Shown: positions 28,002 through 39,793 of the stretch, in pieces
How positions within the stretch are numbered: the first letter of the stretch is position 1
Layout of the letters: each line of letters starts with the position of its first letter
NCBI GenBank assembly: GCA_035626395.1
Contig: DASPNR010000044.1
Coordinates: 186,001 to 250,000 of the forward strand
Length of the DNA stretch: 64,000 bases
Source: Candidatus Limnocylindrales bacterium
Lineage (GTDB): Bacteria > Desulfobacterota > Binatia > UBA1149 > CAITLU01
Direction: 5' to 3'
Notes under the pieces: generated by a model
What the model was told of the DNA's origin: nothing
Database searches by the model: none
The model's input: only the letters and a program-made list of their open reading frames with translations
Translations under genes and position numbers: made by a program

Positions 28002-30200
28002 CTACCCGACCTGGCTCAGGTCGAGCCGCCCAGCCCAGCGCTGCTCGATGGCGCGGCGCAGCTCGGCCGACTCCGGCAGCGCGAGCCGCGGGTCCTTCTC
28101 GAGCCACTGCGTGGCGGCCTGACGGGCGCTCGCGAGCAGCTCGGCGTCGCGCACCAGATTGGCGGCGCGGAAGCTCGGCGCTCCGGCCTGCCGCGTGCCC
28201 AGATATTCGCCCGGCCCTCGCAGCTTCAGGTCCGCTTCGGCAACCGCGAAGCCGTCGTTGGTCGATTCCATCACGCGCAATCGCTCAAAGGACTCGGTGC
28301 TCTGGCCGACGTCGGCAACCAGGCAGCAGAAGGACTCCTGCGAGCCGCGCCCCACCCTGCCGCGAAGCTGATGGAGCTGCGCCAGGCCGAAGCGCTCGGC
28401 GTGCTCGATGACCATGATCGTGGCGTTGGGAACGTCGATTCCGACCTCGATGACGGTGGTGGCAACCAGCACCTGCACGTCCCCCGCCTTGAAGCTGCGC
28501 ATGACGGCATCCTTCTCGCTCGCCTTCATGCGACCGTGCAGCAGCCCCACGCGAAACTCTCGGAAGACCGTCTGCTTGAGCTGCTCGGCCATCGACGTGG
28601 CATCGGCAACGTCCATGGCCTCCGACTCCTCGATGAGCGGGTAGACGATGTAGCACTGGCGGCCCTCGCGCATCGCGGCCGCCATTCGCTCGTAGAGACG
28701 GCCGCGAGCGCTGGTGCGGATCACCCGCGTCGTCACCGGCTGGCGGCCCGGCGGCAGCTCGTCGAGGAAGCTGACGTCGAGGTCACCGTAGAGCGTCAGC
28801 GACAGCGTGCGCGGAATGGGCGTGGCGGTCAGCAGCAGCGTATCCGCGCGTGCGCCGGCGCGGCCGTCGGCCCCGACCGCGGAAGTCTGAATCGCCTGCC
28901 GCTGCATGACGCCGAAACGGTGCTGTTCGTCGACGATGGCCAGGCCCAGGCGCGCAAAGTCCGTCGTCTCCTGGATCAGCGCGTGCGTCCCGACGATCAG
29001 GCCCGCGTGTCCGCCGGCGATGGCCTCGCGCACCTCGCGCGCCGCCGCCGCTTTCAGGCTGCCGGTGAGCAGGCGGATCTCGATCCCTTCGGCCTCCGCC
29101 CACGGCCGCATCGTGGCGAAGTGCTGCTCGGCCAGCAGCTCGGTCGGCGCCATCACCGCCGCCTGGTAGCCGGCGGCGATCGCCTGCAGCGCAGCAGCGA
29201 AGGCGACGACCGTCTTGCCGCTGCCGACGTCGCCGTGCACCAGGCGATTCATCGGCTGCTCGCGCGCCATGTCGCCGGCGATCTCGTGAATCACTCGTTT
29301 TTGCGCACGCGTGGGCGTGAACGGCAGCCGCGCGAAGAAGCCGCGTATGCGCTCATCGCTGCGCGGCAGCACGATGCCGGGCTGCCGCTGGCGCTCGGCG
29401 CGCCGAAGGCTCATGCCCACCTGCAGCGCGAACAGCTCCTCGAAGATCAGCGAGCGGTGGGCTTCGGTGGCCGATGCGTGCAGCGCCTCGATGTCTGCAT
29501 CCGGCGGCGGTGCATGCACGTAACGCAGAGCCTGCGCGACCGGCATCAGGCGCGCGCTGCGGCGCACCGGCTCGGGCAGCACGGTGGCTGCGTCCTGGCA
29601 CAGCTCGTCGACGACCTGCGCGACGATGCGGCGCATCGCGCCGAGCGGGATCTCCCCGGGCTTCTGATAGACCGGCAGGATGCGCGCCAGGCGCGACGCC
29701 AGCGTACGCAGCTGGGCCCCGGATCCCGCCGCCGCGGGCGAGCGCGCCGCGCGAGCCTGCGCCGCCGCGTCGATCTCGTCGTCGGCGATCGTGATCGCTT
29801 CGATCTCCGGATGCACGATCTGCAGCCCGCCGCGCGGCGAGGCCTCGACGCGCCCGTGCACGAGCCACGCCGTGCCCTCGCGAATGCGCTCCTTGAAATA
29901 CGCCGTCTGATGGAACCAGAGGAGCTCGGCCCAGCCGCTCTCGTCGGCCAGGAGCGCGCGCAGGATCGCGCCGCGCCGCCCCGGCCGCCTATGCTCGCGC
30001 ACGCCCGTGATGCGGCCGACCACGGTGGCCTCGCCGCCGGTGCCGGCCTCGCGCAGCGTGGTGATGGAACGGCGATCCTCGTACCGGAACGGCAGATGGA
30101 ACAGCAGGTCTTCGAGCGTGCGAAGCCCGGCCTTCTCGAGCAGCTCGCCCCGACGCGGGCCCACGCCCTTGATGAACTGGACGGAGTCGGTCAGCTGCAC
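28002..30200 (-). CDS. recG: ATP-dependent DNA helicase RecG
   Basis: A 732-residue branch-migration helicase acting on stalled forks and Holliday junctions. The N-terminal wedge (oligonucleotide-fold) domain begins near FIKGVGPRRGELLEKAG. Helicase motifs follow: Walker A GDVGSGKT, DEQHRFGV (motif II), TATPIPRT (motif III), then QLRGRVGRG (motif VI). GTG 30200 begins at the expected family N-terminus. The preceding minus-strand gene, carB, ends 164 bases upstream, so recG probably has its own promoter or reads through. Confidence 0.96.
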   Translation of the reverse strand: MQLTDSVQFIKGVGPRRGELLEKAGLRTLEDLLFHLPFRYEDRRSITTLREAGTGGEATVVGRITGVREHRRPGRRGAILRALLADESGWAELLWFHQTAYFKERIREGTAWLVHGRVEASPRGGLQIVHPEIEAITIADDEIDAAAQARAARSPAAAGSGAQLRTLASRLARILPVYQKPGEIPLGAMRRIVAQVVDELCQDAATVLPEPVRRSARLMPVAQALRYVHAPPPDADIEALHASATEAHRSLIFEELFALQVGMSLRRAERQRQPGIVLPRSDERIRGFFARLPFTPTRAQKRVIHEIAGDMAREQPMNRLVHGDVGSGKTVVAFAAALQAIAAGYQAAVMAPTELLAEQHFATMRPWAEAEGIEIRLLTGSLKAAAAREVREAIAGGHAGLIVGTHALIQETTDFARLGLAIVDEQHRFGVMQRQAIQTSAVGADGRAGARADTLLLTATPIPRTLSLTLYGDLDVSFLDELPPGRQPVTTRVIRTSARGRLYERMAAAMREGRQCYIVYPLIEESEAMDVADATSMAEQLKQTVFREFRVGLLHGRMKASEKDAVMRSFKAGDVQVLVATTVIEVGIDVPNATIMVIEHAERFGLAQLHQLRGRVGRGSQESFCCLVADVGQSTESFERLRVMESTNDGFAVAEADLKLRGPGEYLGTRQAGAPSFRAANLVRDAELLASARQAATQWLEKDPRLALPESAELRRAIEQRWAGRLDLSQVG

Positions 30201-30363
30201 CGGCTCAATTCATCGCGGTCATGGAAAAAAGCCAGCGGCCCGGTGCACCCGCAAGCATTGGTGCCTGGCGAATCCGCACGAGCTGTTGGTCGGAGCGTTT
30301 TACCGTCGGCACCAGCCGTGCCGGGTTGCCGACTGCGGTCGAGCTGGCGGACGCGCGGCGATC

Positions 30364-33579
<3,216 letters not shown>

Positions 33580-33582
33580 TTC

Positions 33583-34803
33583 TCAGCCAACCTTCTGAAT
33601 GGTTTGATCGTCGCGCGCCTCGAACTCGTGCACGCGCGAGGCGCGCCCGGTGTCCTTCCGGTGCTGCTTCATCATCTCGACGAACTTCTCGAACAGCGGC
33701 GCCGCATCATGCGGGCCCGGCGACGCCTCCGGGTGATACTGCACGGAAAAGACCGGCAGAGTCTTGTGCGCCAGGCCCTCGACGGTGTTGTCGTTGAGGT
33801 TCAGGTGCGTGATGCGCACGTCGGGCGGCAGGCTTTGCGGATCGACGGCGAAGCCGTGGTTCTGCGCGGTGATGGAGACGACGCCCGAATCGATGTCGAG
33901 CACGGGTTGGTTGCCGCCGTGATGGCCGAACTTCATCTTGTAGGTCTTGCCGCCCAGAGCCAGCGCCAGGATCTGATGGCCCAGACAGATGCCGAACGTG
34001 GGCGTGTCCCTGGCCAGGTCCTGCACCACTTCGACCGCGCCCTGGACCGCATCCGGATCGCCGGGGCCGTTGGAGAGGAAGAGGCCGTCGGCGCCCAGCG
34101 CACGGATCTCCTCCGCGCTCGTTCCGGCGGGAACGACGACGACGCGGCATCCGTGCGCCGCCAGGCAGCGCGCGATGTTGAGCTTGAGGCCGTAGTCGAA
34201 CGCCGCCACCAGCGGCCCGTCGTCGGCGGCGCGCGAGTAGCGCTTGTCCAGCGTCCAGGTCGAGCCGGTCCAGCGATAGTACGTCGGCGTGGTCACGCGC
34301 GTCGCCAGGTCCTGGCCGACCAGGCTGGGCCGCGCGGCCGCCTCGGCCACCAGCGCCTGCTCATCGACTTCGCCCGTTGCCAGTACCGCCTGCTGCGCGC
34401 CGTGATCGCGGATGTGACGCACGAGCGCGCGCGTGTCGATGCCTTCGATGCCCACGATGCCGTGCTGCTTCATGTAGGCGCCGAGCGAGGTCTCGGCGCG
34501 GTAGTTGCTCGGCCGGTCCCAGTATTCCTTGACCACGAAGCCCTGCACGTAGGGGCGCGTGGCCTCGACGTCGTCGCAGTTGACGCCCACGTTGCCGATC
34601 TCCGGATACGTCATGACGACGATCTGACCGTCGTAGGAGGGATCGGTCAGGATCTCCTGATAGCCGGTCATCGAGGTGTTGAACACGACCTCGCCGCCGG
34701 TCTTGCCTTCCGCACCGAAGGCCGTGCCGCGAAAGATGCGGCCGTCGGCCAATGCCAGCGTTGCCTTCAATGTCGTCGCCTCCATGCTGACGCAGTCGCT
34801 CAC
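33583..34803 (-). CDS. carA: Carbamoyl-phosphate synthase small subunit
   Basis: A 406-residue glutaminase subunit. The N-terminal domain has the family segment GEVVFNTSMTGYQEILTDPS; the class I amidotransferase domain has nucleophile cysteine in FGICLGHQIL and the His-Glu pair in QYHPEASPGP. It delivers ammonia to CarB. I start it at GTG 34803, which overlaps the pyrC stop as GTGA and is preceded by GGAAGG; the in-frame ATG 34785 lacks a ribosome binding site. Longer upstream frames lie inside pyrC. Confidence 0.95.
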   Translation of the reverse strand: MSDCVSMEATTLKATLALADGRIFRGTAFGAEGKTGGEVVFNTSMTGYQEILTDPSYDGQIVVMTYPEIGNVGVNCDDVEATRPYVQGFVVKEYWDRPSNYRAETSLGAYMKQHGIVGIEGIDTRALVRHIRDHGAQQAVLATGEVDEQALVAEAAARPSLVGQDLATRVTTPTYYRWTGSTWTLDKRYSRAADDGPLVAAFDYGLKLNIARCLAAHGCRVVVVPAGTSAEEIRALGADGLFLSNGPGDPDAVQGAVEVVQDLARDTPTFGICLGHQILALALGGKTYKMKFGHHGGNQPVLDIDSGVVSITAQNHGFAVDPQSLPPDVRITHLNLNDNTVEGLAHKTLPVFSVQYHPEASPGPHDAAPLFEKFVEMMKQHRKDTGRASRVHEFEARDDQTIQKVG

Positions 34804-36185
34804 GCGCCCTTCCGCAGCGGCGCGTGCGCCGTTTCCTGCCAGACCGTCGCGCCGCCGACGATGGTGCGCACGACCTTGCCCGTCATCGTCCAGCCGTCGA
34901 AGGGCGTGTTGCGGCTCTTGGTCATCATCTGGTCCGCCGACAGCCGCCACTCCCGATTTGGATCGAAGATCGTGACGTCCGCCGCCGCCCCCACCGCCAG
35001 CGTTCCTCGATCGACCGAAAGGATGCGAGCCGGCGCCGCGCTCATCGCCTCGATCGCACGCGAAAGCGTGAGGTAGCCGTCGCGCACCAGCGCCAGCGCC
35101 AGCGGCATCATCGTCTCCAGGCCGACGATGCCGAAGGCGGCCTTGTCGAACTCGCAGACCTTCTCGTCGCGATGATGGGGTGCGTGATCGGTGGCGATGG
35201 CGTCGATGGTGCCGTCGGCCAGGCCTTCGCGCACGGCCTCGACGTCGCGGCGGCCGCGCAGCGGCGGCTTCATCTTGGCGTTGGTGTTGTAGCCGAGCAC
35301 CGCCGACTCATCCAGGATGAAATGGTGGGGCGCCGCTTCCGCCGTCACCGGCAGTCCGTCGGCCTTGGCGCGGCGGACCATCTCGACGGCCTCGGCGCAC
35401 GAAATGTGCGCGATGTGCAGCTTGCCGCCGGTGGCCCGCACCAGCTCGATGTCGCGCGCCACCATCACCGACTCGCCCGCGGAGGGCATCCCGCGCAGCC
35501 CCAGCCGCACCGAGACGGCGCCCTCGTTCATGACGGCGCCGCAGCACAGGCCCGAGTCCTCCTCGTGCGCGATGACGGGAAGGTCGAACATGCGCGCGTA
35601 CTCGAGGGCGCGCCGCATGAGCGCGGAGTCGTCGATCGGCATGCCGTCGTCGGAGACGGCGACGATGCCCGCCTCCACCATCTCGCCGAACTCGGCCATG
35701 CGCTCGCCCTTGAGCCCCAGCGAGACGGCGCCGATGGGATAGACGTTGGCGTAGCCGGCAATCAACCCGCGTTCCTGGATGTACTTCGTGACGGCCGCGT
35801 TGTCGTTGACCGGATCGGTGTTGGCCATGCACGCCACCGAAGTGACGCCTCCGGCCACCGCCGCGCGCGTGCCCGTTTCGATCGTCTCCTTGTACTCGAA
35901 GCCGGGCTCGCGAAGGTGCACGTGCATGTCCAGGAAACCGGGGGCGACGATGAGGCCGGTGGCATCGATGATCGGCAGCGCCGGCGCCACGCCCGGCATC
36001 ATGAGCTGCGCGGGATCGAGAGAACCCGGCGCGCCGATGGCGGAGATGCGGCCGTCCTCGATGAGAAGGTCGAGCTTGCCGTCGCGGCCGGTGGCAGGAT
36101 CGACGACGCGGCCGCCGCGGATGAGCGTCTTACCGAGAAGCGCGGGCCGCACACCGGCCGCGGGCGGTCGTCGCGCGGTGATCAT
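34800..36185 (-). CDS. pyrC: Dihydroorotase
   Basis: A 461-residue class I dihydroorotase closing carbamoyl aspartate to dihydroorotate. Metal-binding motif DMHVHLREPG, central HEEDSG, HISCAEAVEMV and catalytic DHAPH are all present. The start is uncertain: ATG 36185 is used, GTG 36200 (preceded by GGTGG) and a GTG about 18 codons further in are alternatives. The frame stays open far upstream but runs through the leader. It follows a PyrR-type leader and is the first gene of pyrC-carA-carB. pyrB, often its neighbour, lies 5 kb away under a copy of the same leader. Confidence 0.93.
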   Translation of the reverse strand: MITARRPPAAGVRPALLGKTLIRGGRVVDPATGRDGKLDLLIEDGRISAIGAPGSLDPAQLMMPGVAPALPIIDATGLIVAPGFLDMHVHLREPGFEYKETIETGTRAAVAGGVTSVACMANTDPVNDNAAVTKYIQERGLIAGYANVYPIGAVSLGLKGERMAEFGEMVEAGIVAVSDDGMPIDDSALMRRALEYARMFDLPVIAHEEDSGLCCGAVMNEGAVSVRLGLRGMPSAGESVMVARDIELVRATGGKLHIAHISCAEAVEMVRRAKADGLPVTAEAAPHHFILDESAVLGYNTNAKMKPPLRGRRDVEAVREGLADGTIDAIATDHAPHHRDEKVCEFDKAAFGIVGLETMMPLALALVRDGYLTLSRAIEAMSAAPARILSVDRGTLAVGAAADVTIFDPNREWRLSADQMMTKSRNTPFDGWTMTGKVVRTIVGGATVWQETAHAPLRKGA

Positions 36186-36293
36186 GTTCGCCGTCGCCAC
36201 CGTCAGGCCACCAGCGAATGGTCGCCGGCAGGTCTGCCCGCGCGCGCACGGACGCAGACGAATGTCGTGGAATGTGTACGGATCAAGGTCGCA

Positions 36294-36328
36294 CCCTTCC
36301 CGACCTCGCTGGGCCGGATTTAAAGAGC
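36294..36328 (-). ncRNA. PyrR-binding-loop-like leader RNA upstream of pyrC
   Basis: The transcript reads CUCUUUAAAUCCGGC, then loop CCAGCGAG, then GUCGGGAAGGG. It can form lower stem CUCUU/AAGGG, a purine-rich internal bulge (UAAAU), upper stem CCGGC/GUCGG and an eight-base loop. From memory this matches the PyrR-binding loop of pyr leaders (UUUAA side, GAGAGG-like loop, closing AAGG). Compared with the pyrR copy, a C-G pair here becomes G-U, yet pairing is kept. No U-tract terminator follows before pyrC. AAGG can instead pair with CCUU just downstream (36285-36298), so control may be at translation. Confidence 0.75.
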
Positions 36329-36371
36329 CGCCGTGGCAGTTCGCCCACCTGGCCGTCTGCCGTCGGCGGGC

Positions 36372-36400
36372 GTCATAGGGGCGGGAGGGCGGCGTGTCAA
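36372..36400 (-). promoter_or_regulatory. Sigma-70-type promoter of pyrC-carA-carB
   Basis: On the minus strand TTGACA (36395-36400) is a perfect -35 and TATGAC (36372-36377) a moderate -10, separated by exactly 17 bases. Transcription would begin near 36365 and run through the PyrR-type RNA element. The same architecture is at the pyrR copy. Confidence 0.7.
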
Positions 36401-36511
36401 AGCCGCGGCCGTGCGCACGACGTTCGCCGTGCGCCCGGGCGACGCAATCCCCCGGCACGAGTGCGCGCGCCCTTGACGGCCGCGCAGCGCCCGCCCAATG
36501 TCGGAGAGGTC

Positions 36512-37561
36512 GTGGTCGCGCGTGTCTTGTCGGCGCTGGTGATGGCTGCAGCGGCAGCGGCCCACGCGTACGCCGCGCAGGGGGACTGCGCGCAGCCACT
36601 GTCGAACGGCTCCTCGCCCACCGCCTCCGACTGCCTCTTCGTCCTGCGTGCGGCCGTGGGCTCGCAGAGCTGCTCCCCATCGTGCGTGTGCGACACCAAC
36701 GGCAGCGCCACCATCACCGCATCCGATTCGCTGCTGTGCCTGAAGGTTGCCGTCGGCCAGCCGCTGCCGCTCCAATGCCCAACTCCTTGCGGCGCCACGA
36801 CCACGACGGCGCCGCCGACCTCCACGACGGAGCCGCCGACGACGACGGCGCCGGCGACGTCGACGACATCACCGGCAACCACCTCGACGACCGCAGCGCC
36901 CACGACCACCGTCGGCGCTTCGTGCGGGAACGGAATCATCGAGGACGGCGAGACCTGCGACAGCGACTGCCCGGTCTGCCCGGCCCAAACGGCATGCTTC
37001 GAGGACGTCGGCGCCGCCGGCACGTGCGACCTGCAGTGCCACGTGCCCGTTCTCGAGTGTCGTGCGGCAGGCGACCAGTGCTGTCCGTATGCCGGTGGAA
37101 GCGGTTGCTCGAACGCGAACGATGCCGACTGCGCTGCAACGCAGTGGAAAAGCATGCAGTGGTTCCAGCCGATGGCCTGGACCGCGGACCAATGCGCCAA
37201 CGTGCAGGTGTACGGCATCTCGGCTGGCGGCAGCTACGTGTTCACCACGTGCCATCCCGATTCTTCCAGCGGCACCAATGGCGACCCGGCGATCGTTTCG
37301 GTCGTGGACAACCACGGGACCAGCTATCCGGTTGCCAACGACGACTGCACTCTCGCACAGGCGCTTCCGCTGCTGGCAGGCTGGAGCTGCTCGAATGCCT
37401 CGGGTGCGGTCGAAACGTGCGCCGCGCAGAGCAGTGGCGGGTTTCGCGCAGGCACCGGTGTGTTCGCGCTGACGGTGACGGTCTGCTCGGCCAACGGTCA
37501 GTCGGGAAGCGGCGCGCTGTACATCTGGTACCAGAGCACGCTGACGCCCAACGCCGGCTGA
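36512..37561 (+). CDS. Secreted cysteine-rich protein with dockerin-like repeats
   Basis: A 349-residue exported protein. GTG 36512 is preceded by GGAGAGG and starts a signal peptide (VARVLSALVMAAAAAAHAYA). Two dockerin-like EF-hand units follow (PTASDCLFVLRAAVGS and DTNGSATITASDSLLC), then a Thr/Pro-rich linker of about 45 residues and a cysteine-rich domain (CGNGIIEDGETCDSDC onward) with 15 or more cysteines, ending in a beta-rich region. Such units bind calcium in cellulosomal dockerins, but here no cohesin is seen. Function is unknown; cell-surface attachment or interaction is plausible. The longest frame begins upstream in the pyrC leader region and is rejected. Confidence 0.75.
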   Translation: MVARVLSALVMAAAAAAHAYAAQGDCAQPLSNGSSPTASDCLFVLRAAVGSQSCSPSCVCDTNGSATITASDSLLCLKVAVGQPLPLQCPTPCGATTTTAPPTSTTEPPTTTAPATSTTSPATTSTTAAPTTTVGASCGNGIIEDGETCDSDCPVCPAQTACFEDVGAAGTCDLQCHVPVLECRAAGDQCCPYAGGSGCSNANDADCAATQWKSMQWFQPMAWTADQCANVQVYGISAGGSYVFTTCHPDSSSGTNGDPAIVSVVDNHGTSYPVANDDCTLAQALPLLAGWSCSNASGAVETCAAQSSGGFRAGTGVFALTVTVCSANGQSGSGALYIWYQSTLTPNAG

Positions 37562-37654
37562 GGACCATCTGCGCGCGTGGCCGCGCACCACGGTGGGTAG
37601 AATCACGCTCCTGTCGTGGCTAGCCGCCGCTCGCGTTGCTACCGTCGCAGGTAG

Positions 37655-38542
37655 GTGTCGCGAGCTTTCCTGAAGAGCCGTCGCCCGAGCTTCTCGTGCG
37701 CGATGGTGGCCGCGCTGGCCGCCTGCCTGGCGGCATCGCACGCGCTGGCCGATCTGCGCGGCGATTACCGGTTCGAGAACGACCTGACGAGCTCCGCCGG
37801 TACGCTGCCGGCGCTGACGCCGATCGGCCCGGGCCAGGCGACGTTCCACAGCGAGATCGTCGAAGGCACCGAGGTGACCGTCTACGAGTTTCCCACCGAT
37901 AACGGGCTGCAGATCGCTCCGCTGACGGCGATGGCGAAGAACACCTACTCCATCTTCATGCTCTTCCGGCTCGACCACGTCAGCGGCTCGAGCCGCCTGA
38001 TCGACTTCAAGGGCGGGACCAGCGACTGCGGCCTCTACGTGGTCGACGGCGCGCCGGTGATCCGGTGCGGCGAGAGCGGCACGCAGTCGATGTGCGCGAA
38101 CACATGGGTCCAGGTGGTGGTGACACGTGCCCGCAACGACAACTTCCGCGTCTACGTCAACGGCCGGGAGGTCCTCGCCTACGTCGACGCCGCCGACGAC
38201 ACCACGCTGACGGCCGACGAGCTGCGCTTCTTCCGCGACAACGAATGCACCGCGCCCTGCGGCGAGGAATCGGGCGGCGCCGTGGCCAGGATCCTCATCT
38301 ACGACAACGTGCTGCGACCGAACTTCATCGAGGCGCTGGTGGTCCAGGACTGCGGCGACCTCAACAGCAGCGGCACGATCACCGCCAGCGACGCGCTCGG
38401 CGCGCTGAAGGCCGCCGTTGGATCTGGCTGCTGCCAGATCGAGTTCTGCGACGTCACCGATCCGCCAGGCGTCGCGGCCAGCGACGCCCTGGCGATTCTC
38501 AAGGCTGCGGTCGACGAGGGCGTCGAGCTTTCCTGCAACTGA
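37655..38542 (+). CDS. Secreted LamG-like/concanavalin-fold protein with C-terminal dockerin-like repeats
   Basis: A 295-residue exported protein with a signal peptide (MVAALAACLAASHALA). The middle (about 30-225) looks like a concanavalin/LamG beta-sandwich: GDYRFENDL, SIFMLFRLDHV and VVVTRARNDNFRVYVNG are its typical strands. The C-terminus carries two EF-hand units (CGDLNSSGTITASDALGAL and a degenerate second unit with ASDALAILKAAV). Start is GTG 37655 with AGG nearby. It lies 93 bases after the preceding dockerin-like gene, possibly in the same transcript, and converges on the metB-like gene. The ligand is unknown, perhaps a polysaccharide or protein. Confidence 0.75.
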   Translation: MSRAFLKSRRPSFSCAMVAALAACLAASHALADLRGDYRFENDLTSSAGTLPALTPIGPGQATFHSEIVEGTEVTVYEFPTDNGLQIAPLTAMAKNTYSIFMLFRLDHVSGSSRLIDFKGGTSDCGLYVVDGAPVIRCGESGTQSMCANTWVQVVVTRARNDNFRVYVNGREVLAYVDAADDTTLTADELRFFRDNECTAPCGEESGGAVARILIYDNVLRPNFIEALVVQDCGDLNSSGTITASDALGALKAAVGSGCCQIEFCDVTDPPGVAASDALAILKAAVDEGVELSCN

Positions 38543-38584
38543 CGGACGGCGGCTTCGCGCCGGACGGCAGTCGCGCCGGCCGTG

Positions 38585-39793
38585 CTATCCGAACGCCCGC
38601 GCCAGCGCCTGATCCAGGTCCGCGATCAGATCATGGGCGTCTTCGATGCCGACCGAATATCGGATCAGGTTGTCCTTGATGCCGACTTCCAGGCGTTCCT
38701 CGGTGCTCAGCTCGTAGAAGCTCATGATCGCCGGCTGCTCGATCAGGCTCTCGACGCCGCCGAGAGAGGCGGCAATGTAGGGGATCGTGCACGCGTCGAC
38801 GACGCGCGAGGCCGCGTCCAGATCGCCGCGCACCTCGAAGGAAACCACGCCGCCGAAGCCGCGCATCTGCTTTCGCGCAATGTCGTGTGCCGGATGCGTC
38901 GGCAACCCCGCGTAGTGCACGCGCTCCACGCGAGGATGCTTCGCAAGGAACTCCGCGATCGCCTGCGCGTTGGCATTCTGCCGCTCCATGCGCAGCGCGA
39001 ATGTCTTGAGGCCGCGCACGAGCAGGTAGGCCGCGAACGGATCGACGGTCGCTCCCGTCATGGCCTGGAGCTGGCGAAAGCCCTGCACCAGATCGCGCGA
39101 GCCGAGCACGGCGCCGGCCAGAAGATCGTTGTGGCCGCTGAGGTACTTGGTGGCGGAATGCATCACGATGTCGACGCCGTACTCGAGCGGCCGCACGTTG
39201 TAGGGCGTGGCGAACGTCGCGTCGATGACGGTCTTGACCCGGTGCCTGCGGCCGATGGCCGCGAAGCGTTCCAGATCCAGGATGCGGTTGTACGGGTTGG
39301 TCGGCGATTCGCTGACCAGCACGCGCGTGGTCGGGCGGATCGCATCCTCCAGCGCCTCGTAATCGCCCGCCGGGACGGTCGAGGCCTCGATGCCGAAGCG
39401 GCTCAGCGTCGCGTGAAGGAACTGCCGCGTGCGCCGGTAGCTGTCATCGGTGATGACGACGTGCGCGCCGCGCGAGAGCATTGCGAAAAGCGCGGTGGTG
39501 ATGCCGGCCATGCCGCTCGAGAACAGCAGGCAGTCCCCTGCCCCCTCCAGAGCCGCCATCTTGAGCTCGGCCGTGCGCTGGGTGGGATTGCCGTAGCGCC
39601 CGTAGTCGATGCGGTGCTCGATGTTGCCTTCGAAATGGTCCTTGAGCTCCTGGCTGTTGGCCCACGTATAGGTTGCCGTTTGCACGATCGGCGTCGTCAG
39701 CGCGTGCGCCAGCTTGTCGCGCGGCTCGCCCCCATGCACGGCCAGTGTGCTCGGCCCCACCGCCCTGATCTGCTGCCCCCGATTCTCCGACAC
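38585..39793 (-). CDS. Cystathionine gamma-synthase-like trans-sulfuration PLP enzyme
   Basis: A 402-residue fold-type-I PLP enzyme of the Cys/Met metabolism family. Lys216 in MHSATKYLSGH binds PLP; DYGRYGNPTQ and SESPTNPYNR are family hallmarks. Members make cystathionine or homocysteine from activated homoserine, or cleave them. The neighbour (threonine synthase 2) and GRYGNPT style hint at a plant-type cystathionine gamma-synthase using O-phosphohomoserine, but substrate cannot be read. GTG 39793 shares one base with the upstream stop (TAGTG), giving tight translational coupling. Confidence 0.85.
   Translation of the reverse strand: MSENRGQQIRAVGPSTLAVHGGEPRDKLAHALTTPIVQTATYTWANSQELKDHFEGNIEHRIDYGRYGNPTQRTAELKMAALEGAGDCLLFSSGMAGITTALFAMLSRGAHVVITDDSYRRTRQFLHATLSRFGIEASTVPAGDYEALEDAIRPTTRVLVSESPTNPYNRILDLERFAAIGRRHRVKTVIDATFATPYNVRPLEYGVDIVMHSATKYLSGHNDLLAGAVLGSRDLVQGFRQLQAMTGATVDPFAAYLLVRGLKTFALRMERQNANAQAIAEFLAKHPRVERVHYAGLPTHPAHDIARKQMRGFGGVVSFEVRGDLDAASRVVDACTIPYIAASLGGVESLIEQPAIMSFYELSTEERLEVGIKDNLIRYSVGIEDAHDLIADLDQALARAFG

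Larger units (their letters stand above)
36291..36402 (-). repeat. Leader repeat copy A (upstream of pyrC)
   Basis: This 112-bp segment is homologous to 42904-43014, with most positions identical and a few one- or two-base gaps. It spans promoter, transcription start and PyrR-binding-loop-like RNA. Both copies have the same orientation and each precedes a pyr operon. See the separate promoter and RNA entries. Confidence 0.9.
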
